Shown: positions 51,628 to 61,677, counted from the first letter of the stretch. The stretch is 64,000 bases of DNA from Pelosinus propionicus DSM 13327 (GCF_900114615.1 NZ_FOTS01000026.1:1-64000); one strand, 5' to 3'. Numbers and translations are program-made. Notes: a model not told the origin generated them from the letters alone.

Positions 51628-53649
51628 ATGAATTTGTTTACATGGATGAAGAAAAGTATTCAGGTAAAGGTTACCGCTGTTTTAGTAATTGGACTATTAA
51701 TAACATTAAGCATTTTAGGGGTATGTAATTTCTATAATGCAAAAAGTATACTAGTTTCAGATGCTGAGGAAGATCTTGTTCATCGCGCAAATGCCTATGC
51801 TGAAGATATTGGGGCGTGGAAAGATACTCGTGAAATTGAGGTTTCGATACTGGCAACAAATCAAAGTGTTGTTAATGGAGACACACAGGGTGCTCTTGCT
51901 TATCTAAAAGAAGAGACCAAAAGAAATCCGATTTATTCACGGTTTTGGCTTGTTGATGCGAGGGGGCAATCCATTCACACATCAGGAGATCGGACAAATA
52001 TCGCTGATCGTGAATATTTTAAACAGGTCATGTCAACTGGCAAAGCGACAACGACCGATCCTATTATTTCTAAGGCTGACGGTAAATTGGTAGTATCTGT
52101 GGTTGCGCCAATCAAAAAAAATAATCAGATTATCGGTGCTCTTGGGGGCACAGTGCCTATTGATGCCCTCATTTCGCGCGTGAATGAAATTAAGATTGCA
52201 CAAAGCGGTTTTGCCTATGTCATTCAGGGTGATGGCTTAACCATCATTCATCCCGATAAAGAGCAAATCATGAAAACGAACATACTAAAAGATCCTAATG
52301 CAAATGATCAACTTAAAAGTGTAATGAATAAAATGATAAATGGAGAGAGTGGTACTGGTAATTACGTAGACGGCAGCATTACGAAGTACATCGCTTATGC
52401 TCCCATTCCAGGGACTCATTGGAGCTTAGGGATTAATGTACCGGAACAAGAAATTCTTGTAAAATTAGCTCCCTTTATACGAGCCTCACTCATTACAATT
52501 GGTTTGATTCTTCTTGTGGCTTGCGGTTTTGGTATTCTAGTTTCAAGGAATGTAACGAAGCCGATTGTAAGATTGAATAAAGCAATTGAGAAAATTGCAG
52601 CTGGTGACTTAACTTCACAAGTGGCTGTTCTAGGTATGACAGCAGAGCAGAGTGCAGAAGGCAAAGACGAATTAGATGCTATGGGGATTCATTTTGACAC
52701 TATGGCAAAAAAAATACGCAGCTTGGTTCAACAAATTGCTACTTCAGCAGAGCTGGTGGCAGCATCTTCGGAAGAACTCACGGCAAGCGCAGAGCAATCC
52801 TCTGTAGCTGCCAATCAAATAGCTGAAACAATAACGGAAGTATCTTCAGGCAGTACATTTCAGCTGCAAGCAGTAGATGCTGCAGCCGATGCTGTTGAAA
52901 AGATGTCTGCTAGTATTCAGCAGGTAGCTGCTCACTCTGGAAATGTCGCAGCTACTGCTGAAAAAACTGCACTTGCTGCTCAAAATGGTGGCAAGGCAAT
53001 CGAAGATACGACAAAACAGATGGAAAATATTGAGATGACTGTGACCAACTCAGCGCAGGTAGTTGAAAAACTTGGCAATCGTTCCAAAGAAATCGGTCAA
53101 ATTGTCGATACTATTTCTGGAATTGCTGGTCAAACAAATCTTTTGGCATTGAATGCTGCAATTGAGGCGGCACGTGCTGGTGAACAAGGCAGAGGATTTG
53201 CAGTGGTAGCGGAAGAAGTTCGTAAACTTGCAGAACAATCTCAAGATGCAGCAAAACACATTGCAGTGCTAATTGGCGAAATTCAAGGTGATACTGAAAA
53301 AGCAGTTAACGTAATGGCCGAAGGGACGAATGAAGTCAAGCGAGGTTCAGAAGTAGTTCATACAGCAGGTAAGGCTTTCGGGGAAATATTGAATTTAATT
53401 GAACAGGTTTCCGATCAAATCCGGGATATTTCTGCTGCAATTCAGCAGGTAGCAGGTGGCAGTGAGCAAATTGTTACCTCTATTAAAGAAATCGATAAAA
53501 TAAGCGGTAAGACAGCAGAATACACTCAGACTGTTTCTGCATCGGCTCAAGAACAATCAGCATCAATGGAAGAGATTGCGGCATCTAGTGAAGCGTTAGC
53601 CAAAATGTCTGAAGAACTTCGCTCTATTATCGCTCAATTTAGAGTTTAA
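51628..53649 (+). CDS. Methyl-accepting chemotaxis protein under c-di-GMP riboswitch control
   Basis: The ATG at 51628 follows GGAGGA. The 673-residue receptor has a membrane segment (about 13-35), an external dCache-type sensor (about 40-280), a second membrane segment (about 290-312), HAMP, and a full MCP signalling domain with [20 protein letters not shown] at the tip near residue 505. The dCache motif region includes [16 protein letters not shown] and DREYFKQV, typical of small organic ligand sensing. Its expression is gated by the upstream GEMM-I riboswitch, linking chemotaxis to the motile or sessile state. Confidence 0.92.
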   Translation: MNLFTWMKKSIQVKVTAVLVIGLLITLSILGVCNFYNAKSILVSDAEEDLVHRANAYAEDIGAWKDTREIEVSILATNQSVVNGDTQGALAYLKEETKRNPIYSRFWLVDARGQSIHTSGDRTNIADREYFKQVMSTGKATTTDPIISKADGKLVVSVVAPIKKNNQIIGALGGTVPIDALISRVNEIKIAQSGFAYVIQGDGLTIIHPDKEQIMKTNILKDPNANDQLKSVMNKMINGESGTGNYVDGSITKYIAYAPIPGTHWSLGINVPEQEILVKLAPFIRASLITIGLILLVACGFGILVSRNVTKPIVRLNKAIEKIAAGDLTSQVAVLGMTAEQSAEGKDELDAMGIHFDTMAKKIRSLVQQIATSAELVAASSEELTASAEQSSVAANQIAETITEVSSGSTFQLQAVDAAADAVEKMSASIQQVAAHSGNVAATAEKTALAAQNGGKAIEDTTKQMENIEMTVTNSAQVVEKLGNRSKEIGQIVDTISGIAGQTNLLALNAAIEAARAGEQGRGFAVVAEEVRKLAEQSQDAAKHIAVLIGEIQGDTEKAVNVMAEGTNEVKRGSEVVHTAGKAFGEILNLIEQVSDQIRDISAAIQQVAGGSEQIVTSIKEIDKISGKTAEYTQTVSASAQEQSASMEEIAASSEALAKMSEELRSIIAQFRV

Positions 53650-53659
53650 GTGTTTCTTC

Positions 53660-53703
53660 AAAACTCCCTATAATCTGCTAGGAAGTAGGTTATGGGGAGT
53701 TTC
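53660..53703 (+). terminator. Terminator after riboswitch-controlled MCP
   Basis: AAACTCCCTATAA pairs with TTATGGGGAGTTT, with CT/AG pairs inside. Confidence 0.7.
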
Positions 53704-53764
53704 TCTTAAATTTGACATGATGGTCAATAGGGGGAATCAGAATAATATTCAATTATGAATTATA

Positions 53765-54774
53765 TTAAATATTATTTTGGGAAAATGAGTAAACAAGCGA
53801 AACCTTGCCTAGCGCTTTTCCGGATTCGATATATTGATGAGCCTCACCGATTTGTTCAAAGGAGAATTGCCTTTCATCACGATTAATACGCAACTGATTC
53901 TTTTCAATCATCTGACTTATAGTGCTTAAGATTGTACTATGACGATCTCTTTCAATGTTATAAACCATTGGTATTAGCATGAAAACAGCATGAAGACTTA
54001 TTGCTTTGGCATGAATAAGACCAAGGTCGAGAGTCACTCGTGCATTTGTGGTACAGACAGAACCATTGTATTTGACTGCCTTAAAACTATTGATCAGATT
54101 AGTGCCACCTACTGGATCGAGGATAACATCAAAGCCTTTACCAGCGGTATATTGATTTACATATTCCTCTACGGACTCTGTTTCGGTAAAGATAGCAGCG
54201 TCAGCGCCTAAATCTCTTATAATCGCTGCCTGTTTTGATTTCGTACGGTTCCATAGACGACAGCTCCTAGTTGTTTGGCTAATTGCAGTGCAATATGGCC
54301 TACACCTCCTGCAGCACCCTGTATTAATACTTTATCCCCTGGATGAATCTGCACTTTTTCCCTGAGTGCTTCCCAAGCCGTTATACTTACAAGGGGGAAT
54401 AAGGCAGCTGTAGCATGGTCGATATTTGAGGGTTTTTTTGCAATTAAGTTAGCATCTACTAACATGTAGTCAGCTAATGCACCTTGAAGCTGGCCAACAC
54501 CCCCAGCACAGCCAAAGACTTCATCGCCAACATTCCATTGGAGAACATTTTCACCTAGGGATACTATTTCGCCAGAAAAGTCAGAATTTAATATAGCAGG
54601 AAAAGCTGGGGTGATCGCTGGTACCAATCCTGAACGGATTTTTGTCTCTATCGGGTTGATACTGCTGGCGATTACTTTCACCAGAACATATCCCGCTTTT
54701 ACCTCTGGGCGCTTGACATCAGCTTCTTCGAAAACTTCCGGTCCGCCATAATTACGAATTACCATTGCCTTCAT
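53765..54774 (-). pseudogene. Quinone oxidoreductase-like MDR dehydrogenase, frameshifted
   Basis: The start is ATG at 54774 after AGGAGGAA. The first frame runs to 54217 and has the NADPH-binding QGAAGGVGHIALQLAKQLGA motif and YGTVRNQ, then stops. The rest (KQAAIIRDLGADAAIFTETE, FDVILDPVGG, NARVTLDLGL, EQIGEAHQYIESGKALGKV) continues in the -1 frame to 53765. The join is at a run of four A on the minus strand (54233-54236); one more A would restore a protein of about 336 residues reading NQKQAAII. Either real decay or a homopolymer error. The intact enzyme would be an NADPH-dependent quinone or enone reductase of the zinc-free group. It is divergent from a LysR gene. Confidence 0.8.
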
Positions 54775-54867
54775 TTTAATTCCTCCTATATAGTATTTCG
54801 ATTTTAGATTTTCTTTGTTTGCTTTAACGATACGAAAATGAATAGTAAGAAAATACTCTTACCAATA

Positions 54868-55002
54868 CTACCTAAACAATAATGTATGGATTAAATTGAT
54901 GACCCATAAAGAGATAATCACATAGATAATTGCAAAAAGTCCTAGAGTCCATGCTGCATTACTACTCTTTCGTAGTATATCCGTTAATTCCTTGTTTTCC
55001 AT
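54868..55002 (-). CDS. 44-residue single-span membrane protein
   Basis: The frame begins with ATG at 55002 after AGGAGAT with an 8-base spacer. After 15 polar residues (MENKELTDILRKSSN) it has one hydrophobic helix (LGLFAIIYVIISLWVINLI) and ends HTLLFR. No known family is recognised. Its place between a damaged reductase gene and the divergent LysR gene suggests an independent small protein or part of that region's regulon. Confidence 0.6.
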   Translation of the reverse strand: MENKELTDILRKSSNAAWTLGLFAIIYVIISLWVINLIHTLLFR

Positions 55003-55165
55003 CCAAATCATCTCCTAATAATCATTTGCTTCTTGCGCTAATTATAACTTTGATGTTGTAAATTGAAAAATGAATAAACAAGATGGCGGCATCAAAAAAA
55101 ATGATGATGATTTTAAATGAAAAAATGGTACTATGTAGATAAGAAAATTAGGGAGGATATAGATC

Positions 55166-56050
55166 ATGGAATTATCTGATTTAACGATTTTCCGTGAGGT
55201 AGTGTCCCAAGGTTCTATAACGAAAGCGGCAAATGAGCTTGGTTATGTACAATCCAACATTACTTCCAGAATACAACAGCTAGAAAATGAAATGAGTATT
55301 AAACTACTGTATCGGCATCCTAGGGGAGTTACCCCGACAGTTGCAGGGAAAATTTTATTTGAATATAGTGAGAAAATTATTACTCTGGTTGCAGAGGCTA
55401 AGCAGTCAATAAAGAATCCTCAATTGCCAGAAGGTAAGCTCACTTTGGGGATTGCGCAGACTATTTCCTTAGCTTATCATTCGTCGATTGTCAAATATAT
55501 TTTAGAGGCTTATCCTTCTATTAATGTTTCTGTAATGGTAAAGCATAGTGATGATTTAATTGCCGCAGTAGAAAATAATATACTGGACTTTGCTCTTGTG
55601 ACCGGTCCAATACATCATTCTGATTTAATGGAATTAAGAGTTGCTAAAGAGGAGCTGGTACTGGTTTCTCATGAGAAAGAAAAAATAAAAGGTATCTCTG
55701 AATTAGCAAACCATACCGTACTATTACACGAATCTCCATGTGCTTTTCGAAAAGTTTTAGAAACTTTTTTGACCGATGCAGCAATTACACCACCTAAAAT
55801 ACTAGAATATGGTACACCTGAAAGTTTATTAAATGGTATTACAGAGGGAGTCGGCATTTCTCTGCTGCCCCTTTCCGCAGTTAAAAAACACGTTGAATCG
55901 GGATTGCTGCATGCAGTACCAATTGAGCAGCCCACAAAAACAATAGCTACGGTTTTGATCTTTCAACGACGCATTTTGCCCTCACAGTATTTTGATATTT
56001 TAGCTGAAACATTAAAAAAAATAACGGGAATTGGGAGCGAATTCATCTAA
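55166..56050 (+). CDS. LysR-family regulator
   Basis: The 294-residue protein has a LysR winged helix (GSITKAANELGYVQSNITSR near residue 15) and an effector domain from about 90 to 290. It is of standard length and has no extra tail. It is divergent from the small membrane protein and the frameshifted quinone oxidoreductase gene, which is a common target arrangement. The start follows GGGAGGA. Confidence 0.9.
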   Translation: MELSDLTIFREVVSQGSITKAANELGYVQSNITSRIQQLENEMSIKLLYRHPRGVTPTVAGKILFEYSEKIITLVAEAKQSIKNPQLPEGKLTLGIAQTISLAYHSSIVKYILEAYPSINVSVMVKHSDDLIAAVENNILDFALVTGPIHHSDLMELRVAKEELVLVSHEKEKIKGISELANHTVLLHESPCAFRKVLETFLTDAAITPPKILEYGTPESLLNGITEGVGISLLPLSAVKKHVESGLLHAVPIEQPTKTIATVLIFQRRILPSQYFDILAETLKKITGIGSEFI

Positions 56051-56154
56051 AACATTCTAGCAGCAAAATAACATATAGTAAAAAGTCTAGAAATCGTAGT
56101 TTAATAGGACAATAGGATCCGGTAATTTGGTTATGATTCTGTTGACGTAGAGGA

Positions 56155-56204
56155 GCAGCACCCCATCATCTAGTGCCAGGTAGATGATGGGGTGCTGCGT
56201 TTTA
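56155..56204. terminator. Very strong bidirectional terminator
   Basis: GCAGCACCCCATCATCTA and its exact complement flank GTGCCAGG, giving an 18-bp stem followed by TTTT. It lies between the LysR gene and the convergent mscS-like gene. Confidence 0.85.
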
Positions 56205-56231
56205 ATTTCCAGTAGAAAAGCAATAGACCGT

Positions 56232-57272
56232 TTATTTCTGGATCGGTATTATGATCCCTTCCTGCTGGTAACGTTCATAAATTCTCTTGATAAATTCATG
56301 GCAAATGAGCTGCTGATCCGTTACAGTCTTTACCCGTAAGATAACATTGAAGTTAATACTCGACCCTGCAAAACTGCCGTAGCGGACTAAGGGCTCAAAA
56401 GTTTTGACTCCTCCGTCAATTTCCTGAAGAACTCTTTTAGCAATCTCGACAGTAACTTTTTCCACAAGATTCAAATCACTTCCATAACTGACGCCTATGG
56501 GAATGGAAATAGAGCACTCAGCATAGGGCTGGGCATAATTAGTGATAATCGATGAAGCAATTTGTTTGTTGGGAACAACAGCCATATTCTCAGTGGGAGT
56601 TCTGATTGTGGTATTGCGCCAATTCATGTCCACTACATGACCTTCTTCACCAGTCGACAGTTTAACGAAATCGCCCATTTTAATTTGTTTAGACACAAGA
56701 ATGTTGATGCCGGAAAATAAATTTGCCAAAGTGTCCTGCAAAGCCAAAGCCGTAGCCAAGCCGCCGACACCCAATGCGGTGATTAACGGAGAGATTGAAA
56801 CTCCGAAAGATTCAAGTAAAATTAATATGCCAATGGCGTAAACAGTCAGGTCGATTGCCGTGGCTAAAATCGAAGTAGATGCTAAATTCTCAGATGTTTT
56901 CCCCAATTTATGCTTAAGATATCCCGAGCCCAGATGGGCGACCATAAGGGTCAGAGAAAGAATAACAATGGCGTGAAATAATCTTTGGAGAAATAGCAGC
57001 GGATGCGGCGGAATCGTCAGGATTTCCATGACAGCGTAAAGGCCAATGAGAATACCCAGCAACGTTGGTATTCCCTTAAATGTTTGCTGCAGCAGGGAAT
57101 GAGAGATTTTTGTTTTTCTTGCAATTATTTTAAGTAGCTTAGAAAATACCACCCGAAGTATGACAATGCCTAATGCTAAACTAATGAGAAAAACGATCAA
57201 ATGTGTTTTAAATCCGCCATTTTGAATAGGGTTTCCTATTGCCGTGAGAAGTTGAGTTAAAGTTTCGAGCAT
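56232..57272 (-). CDS. MscS-family mechanosensitive channel
   Basis: The ATG at 57272 follows TGGAGGA. The 346-residue protein has four to five membrane segments, the pore helix with GVGGLATALALQDTLANLFSG (seen as GGLATALALQDTLANL) near residue 170, and a cytoplasmic beta domain with GDFVKLSTGEEGHVVDMNWR (in part: GEEGHVVDMNWRNT). It opens under membrane tension during osmotic downshock. The gene is monocistronic. Confidence 0.9.
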   Translation of the reverse strand: MLETLTQLLTAIGNPIQNGGFKTHLIVFLISLALGIVILRVVFSKLLKIIARKTKISHSLLQQTFKGIPTLLGILIGLYAVMEILTIPPHPLLFLQRLFHAIVILSLTLMVAHLGSGYLKHKLGKTSENLASTSILATAIDLTVYAIGILILLESFGVSISPLITALGVGGLATALALQDTLANLFSGINILVSKQIKMGDFVKLSTGEEGHVVDMNWRNTTIRTPTENMAVVPNKQIASSIITNYAQPYAECSISIPIGVSYGSDLNLVEKVTVEIAKRVLQEIDGGVKTFEPLVRYGSFAGSSINFNVILRVKTVTDQQLICHEFIKRIYERYQQEGIIIPIQK

Positions 57273-57593
57273 TATTTCCTCCAAATAATATAGAAAATTG
57301 ATATTAAATAATATACATTGCTTCGTTAATAATCGATGATTTCCTGCCGTGGTATGCGCTTATTATCCTGGAAAATTCATGCAATGGGATGTGGCAGCAG
57401 TTTCCTTGTTCCATGTAGCGAATGTAAATGCAACAGTATGGGATACAGATACTAATGAATCACTTGCAGGATTTTGTTTGTAAGGTGGCTATGGTGCTAG
57501 AATAGTACTATAGGTAAATAAATAATTTACGTAACATAGCTATTGAGGTAGAATATCGACATAGATAGTAAAATAGAGAAAGGGTGACAGCAC
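57273..57593. other. Intergenic region between mscS-like and M24 peptidase genes
   Basis: A short open stretch at about 57378-57482 lacks a ribosome site. The right side should hold the M24 peptidase promoter. No operator or RNA element is evident. Confidence 0.4.
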
Positions 57594-58781
57594 ATGAATC
57601 ATATCTTAACAACTGAACTGGAAATAAGAACGCAGCATTTTCAAGATAAGTTAGCAAAACAAGAATTAGATGGAGCTATTATTTTATTAAATAGTGATCT
57701 GTTTTACTTTACTGGCACAGTGCAAAACTCATTTTTATTTATTCCGGTAAGTGGAGACCCGGTATTGATGGTAAAAAAGAGTTTGCAGCGCGGGAGAGAG
57801 GAATCACCACTAAAAAATATTGTACCGATTAAACATCCAAGGGAAATTCCTGGAATACTTGCTTCCTTTGGCTATGCAGCATTTGCCAATATAGGAATGG
57901 AGCTAGATGTATTATCTTTTAACCTCTATCAGGCCTATAAAAAGATATTTCTTCAGGCCGAGTTGCGTGATATTTCGCCTGCGATTAAAGAAATCCGAGC
58001 AATTAAATCGCCTTTTGAGATAGAACGTATCCGTAACTCCTTGCGGGTTGCTGATCAAGCTTTTTTAACAATACCTACTTTTTTACGGGAAGGCATGCCT
58101 GAGATTGAAGTTGCTGCATTATTTGAAGCAGAGTTACGCAAGAGGGGCTATTCTGGCTGCTGTAAAATGAGAAGTTTTAATCAGGAGTTTTTCTATGGAA
58201 ATGTATGCAGTGGCGGCAGTGGGTTTTATCCCAGCTATTTTGATGGACCAGTAGGCGGTACGGGAGTTGCTGCATCCAATCCTCAAGGAGCTGGGTGGAA
58301 AAAGATAGCTCGCAATGAGGCAGTTTATGTCGATTATACCTGTATCATTGAAGGCTATACCGGTGATCAAACCCGAATTTTTTGCATCGGCGAACTCACG
58401 CCTCGCATGGAAAAGGCATTTTCGGACGCAGTATTAATTCAAGCTGAAGTTCTAAAAACATTACGGCCGGGATCTCTCGCTGAAGATTCTTATTTATTAG
58501 CGTTACAATTGGCGGAAGAAATGGGTTACAAGGATCATTTTATGGGATACAAGGAGAATCAGGTAAAATTTCTTGGTCATGGTATCGGATTAGAATTAGA
58601 TGAATGGCCTATTTTTGCCAATGGAGTTAAGACACCGATTCAACCAGGAATGACTTTTGCTCTTGAACCAAAGTTTGTGTTCCCAGAAGGTGCAATCGGC
58701 ACAGAAAACAGCTTCGTGATGACAGAGGAAGGACCCGAATATTTAAGCATAACGCCTGAAGTGATTACGTATTTACCTTAA
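57594..58781 (+). CDS. M24-family metallopeptidase (Xaa-Pro peptidase-like)
   Basis: The 395-residue protein has a creatinase-like N-terminal domain (1-150) and a pita-bread M24 domain. The five metal ligands can be placed: Asp in VYVDYT near residue 245, Asp in GDQTRIF near 257, His in GHGIGLELDE near 325, Glu in LEPKFV near 358 and Glu in GTENSF near 370. Members cleave Xaa-Pro dipeptides or related compounds in the cytoplasm. No signal peptide. The start follows GGGTGA. It is probably single-gene; a dipeptide-related role with the dcuC-like carrier downstream is possible but not shown. Confidence 0.88.
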   Translation: MNHILTTELEIRTQHFQDKLAKQELDGAIILLNSDLFYFTGTVQNSFLFIPVSGDPVLMVKKSLQRGREESPLKNIVPIKHPREIPGILASFGYAAFANIGMELDVLSFNLYQAYKKIFLQAELRDISPAIKEIRAIKSPFEIERIRNSLRVADQAFLTIPTFLREGMPEIEVAALFEAELRKRGYSGCCKMRSFNQEFFYGNVCSGGSGFYPSYFDGPVGGTGVAASNPQGAGWKKIARNEAVYVDYTCIIEGYTGDQTRIFCIGELTPRMEKAFSDAVLIQAEVLKTLRPGSLAEDSYLLALQLAEEMGYKDHFMGYKENQVKFLGHGIGLELDEWPIFANGVKTPIQPGMTFALEPKFVFPEGAIGTENSFVMTEEGPEYLSITPEVITYLP

Positions 58782-59142
58782 TTAGCTAGTGTGGGCGGCA
58801 CTCCTTTTATCATTCCAATCATAGAAATGATAGTGTTAGATTATGGGTGCTGCTAAATTGTATATCGTAAAAAATGTGAGAAATAAGGCTCAGCCAGCAG
58901 TGAGTATGCTGCCGGCTGAGCCGTATTAGTTATGAGTTAAAATAAAATAAAATCCTAAAATTGGGAGGAAAAGGAAATTATAAAGCGAAGATAAGTAATA
59001 AGATAAGAGTTTCAGTACACGGATACTCGCTAAGCTCTGGTTTGAAGATTATTTATGATTATTTGCATGTTATTGTATATTCACTGTGAAACCGTTATCG
59101 AATCCTATGATAAAAATCATATAAAATTTAGGAGGTATCACT
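58782..59142. other. Intergenic region with hairpin before C1 peptidase gene
   Basis: A strong hairpin at 58887-58922 (GGCTCAGCC with GGCTGAGCC, and GCAG with CTGC inside) lacks a T-run, so it may be an inefficient terminator for the M24 gene or a processing site. The remainder carries the presumed promoter of the C1 peptidase gene and no frame with a ribosome site. Confidence 0.5.
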
Positions 59143-60039
59143 ATGAATCATCAAGCAGTACTTTCCGACAATAAAATAGTAGGTACAGGATGGTTGCCGC
59201 CATTACCTGATTTGCGTGATTATACGGAGATGCATCCGAAGTTGGAAAAAGTCATGCAAAAGTTGGGTTTATCAGAAAGAGTACCGCTGCCTTCTAAGGT
59301 AGATTTGCGTCAATGGTGCTCTGAAATTCAAGATCAAGGTACGCTGGGAGCGTGTACTGCACACGCCGCTGCAGGTATCATTGAATACTTTGAGAATCGA
59401 TCTTTTACGAATCACATTAAAGCCTCTCGGCTTTTTATTTACAAAAATTCTCGAAATTTGAGAGGCGTGACTGGAGATAAAGGTTCCTATTTGCGGGATA
59501 CCATGGGAGCGTTAGTACTCTGCGGTGTACCGTCAGAAAGTTACTGGAAGTATACAGATAAAGCTCCAGACTTTGATAAAGAGCCGTCTTCCTTTGTATA
59601 TGCAGTAGCAGACAACTATGAAGCGTTGCAATACTTTTGTCATGATGCATTAGGTATGAATAAATCTCCTGCTGAAGTATTAAATAGCGTAAAGAAGTAT
59701 ATTGCATCTGGTATTCCATCAATGTTTGGTTTTTATGGTTTTAATTCATTTACGCAGTCAAACGTTCCTGGAGGAATTCCTTATCCAGGTTCAGATGAAC
59801 AAGCACAATGGGGGCATGCCATTGTCGCAATCGGTTATGACGATACGATAAAAATTAAAAATACTACATATAATCAAGAAACGACAGGAGCATTACTGAT
59901 CCGTAATTCTTGGGGAGTCAACTGGGGTGATCAAGGCTATGGCTGGCTGCCATATGATTATGTTTTGAATAAAATTGCATCTGATTTTTGGTCGCTTTTA
60001 AGTATGGAATGGATTGAAACGGATCAATTTGGAATTTAG
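59143..60039 (+). CDS. Papain-like C1 cysteine peptidase
   Basis: The 298-residue protein holds the papain catalytic set: Cys in QGTLGACTAHAAAG near residue 70, His in WGHAIVAIGYDD near 228, and Asn in IRNSWGVNWGDQGYGWLPY near 253. It has no signal peptide and no recognisable inhibitory propeptide beyond about 50 N-terminal residues (DNKIVGTGWLPPLPDLRDY). Bacterial relatives of this type are of unknown role, and activity would have to be restricted in the cytoplasm. The start follows AGGAGGT. Promoter and context suggest a single-gene unit. Confidence 0.86.
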   Translation: MNHQAVLSDNKIVGTGWLPPLPDLRDYTEMHPKLEKVMQKLGLSERVPLPSKVDLRQWCSEIQDQGTLGACTAHAAAGIIEYFENRSFTNHIKASRLFIYKNSRNLRGVTGDKGSYLRDTMGALVLCGVPSESYWKYTDKAPDFDKEPSSFVYAVADNYEALQYFCHDALGMNKSPAEVLNSVKKYIASGIPSMFGFYGFNSFTQSNVPGGIPYPGSDEQAQWGHAIVAIGYDDTIKIKNTTYNQETTGALLIRNSWGVNWGDQGYGWLPYDYVLNKIASDFWSLLSMEWIETDQFGI

Positions 60040-60214
60040 CCAGTATAGTAAGTACTATCAATTTAAGAAATCAAAATAAGCGTATCTTTATATTCTTAAT
60101 GGTTTCACAGACAATACTTTGCTTTGCATAGTATCTACCATAAACACATATGGCTAAGTCGGCGAATGTTAATGTTTGCAGATGTTGTAGATTTTTGTCT
60201 TATCATATGATATA

Positions 60215-60226
60215 ATTGTATACAAT
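60215..60226. promoter_or_regulatory. Palindromic operator over the -10 box of second dcuC-like gene
   Basis: ATTGTATACAAT is a perfect palindrome overlapping the TATAAT box at 60211-60216, in the style of GntR/FadR-family sites. No GntR gene lies in the window, so the regulator must be elsewhere. Confidence 0.5.
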
Positions 60227-60230
60227 AGCA

Positions 60231-60269
60231 AGGGCGCTGTTTTCTATTAAAGAAAATCAGCGTCTTTTT
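60231..60269 (+). terminator. Leader hairpin before second dcuC-like gene
   Basis: GCGCTGTTTTCT pairs with AGAAAATCAGCGT around ATTAA and is followed by TTTTT. It sits just after the predicted transcription start and about 100 bases before the gene, so it may attenuate the operon. Confidence 0.6.
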
Positions 60270-60369
60270 GGTTTGACTCTACATGTAAGGAGGGGAAAAG
60301 GTTTATCAGGTAGGTAATAAGATGTTACATGATGTCTTTAGGACATTTTTAGAGGGGGAGAATTTTTTT

Positions 60370-61623
60370 ATGATGACTGCTATTGGCGTTATTATGGTAA
60401 TTATTACAGTTTACTTTTTGATCAAACGATATGATGCGCGACTGATTTTATTAGCTTCTGGTATTATTATGGCTTGTGTGGCGGGTACGCCGATGGTTTC
60501 TTTAAATGCTTTTGCAAAAGAAATGACTAATAGCGGGCTGATTCAGGCAGTTTGTTCCGTTATGGGTTTTGCAATGGTAATGAAGTATACAGAATGTGAT
60601 AAACATTTAATCAATTTAATGGCAAACGGTCTTTCGAAAGTTCGTCCGCTTTTGATTCCGGGCGTTGTTTTGGCTACTTACGCTGTGAACGTAGCACTAC
60701 CAAGTGCTGCAGGAACCGCAGCGGCTGCAGGGGCGATTTTTGTACCGTTGATGATGTCGGCAGGTGTTCATCCGGCCATGGCGGGAGCAGCGGTGAAATG
60801 TGGTACATACGGCAGTATGCTGAATCCGGGTTTGGCACATAATCCATTCGTAGCCAAGATTGCTGGTGTGGATGTTCTGGATGTTATTGCATTTCATTTT
60901 AAAGCCAATATTGCTTCCTTGCTAACAGCAACCATTTTGATTACGTTGATTGCTTATTACAAAAAAGAACATAAAGGCTATAAGACGGAAGGTTTTGAGG
61001 CAGAAGCATCTTTTAAAGTAAATCTTCTATATGCGTTGATGCCAATTTTCCCTATTGTAATTTTAATTTTAGGTGCAACGGCAATTATACCGGCATTTAA
61101 GATGGATGTTCCACAAGCCATGATTATCGGTTCTTTAGCTGCTCTTTTGGTGACAAGAAAAAATCCTGTTAACCTGAGCAATGCATTCTTCGATGGTATG
61201 GGGAAAGCCTATGGTGAGATTCTTGGTATTATCATTGCTGCAGGTGTATTTGTTTCTGGTTTGACAGCAATTGGACTTGTAAAAGCTTTTACTGATTCAA
61301 TGCTGAGCAATCCGGCAATTGTTAAGATTTGTGCAGCTGTCGGTCCATTTATTTTAGGATTAGTGGTTGGTTCGGGAGATGCGGCAACATTTGCGTTTAA
61401 TCAAGCGATTACACCACATGCTGCAGATTTTGGTATGTCAGTGGTGCAAATGGGCAGCATGGCAACACTCGGCGGTACACTAGGGCGTACGATGTCACCG
61501 ATTGCCGGTGCTACAATTATTATAGCTGGTATTGCCGGTGTCAATCCAATGGAAATCGCAAAACGCAACTGCTTACCAATGGTGGGGGCTATGATTGTTG
61601 GTATGTTATTCTTGTTAGCGTAA
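60370..61623 (+). CDS. dcuC: DcuC-family C4-dicarboxylate carrier (second copy)
   Basis: The ATG at 60370 follows GGGGGAG and matches the N-terminus of the paralogue at 722; the earlier ATG at 60322 would add 16 polar residues. The 417-residue protein has about 12 membrane segments and the same signature loops: NVALPSAAGTAAAAGA, GVHPAMAGA, NPGLAHNPFVAK, GSGDAATFAFNQAITPH and LGRTMSPIAGA. It is probably an anaerobic dicarboxylate antiporter or exporter. It is co-transcribed with the CapA-like gene 54 bases downstream. A palindromic operator and a leader hairpin suggest tight control. Confidence 0.85.
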   Translation: MMTAIGVIMVIITVYFLIKRYDARLILLASGIIMACVAGTPMVSLNAFAKEMTNSGLIQAVCSVMGFAMVMKYTECDKHLINLMANGLSKVRPLLIPGVVLATYAVNVALPSAAGTAAAAGAIFVPLMMSAGVHPAMAGAAVKCGTYGSMLNPGLAHNPFVAKIAGVDVLDVIAFHFKANIASLLTATILITLIAYYKKEHKGYKTEGFEAEASFKVNLLYALMPIFPIVILILGATAIIPAFKMDVPQAMIIGSLAALLVTRKNPVNLSNAFFDGMGKAYGEILGIIIAAGVFVSGLTAIGLVKAFTDSMLSNPAIVKICAAVGPFILGLVVGSGDAATFAFNQAITPHAADFGMSVVQMGSMATLGGTLGRTMSPIAGATIIIAGIAGVNPMEIAKRNCLPMVGAMIVGMLFLLA

Positions 61624-61677
61624 AATTTTGTAACTTTTCATTAGAGCAGTAATTTTTAACAAAGGTGTTGAATTGTT

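Noticed and set aside
57378-57482. A short open frame in the gap before the M24 peptidase gene.
   Set aside because: No ribosome site; only 34 codons; no similarity recognised.
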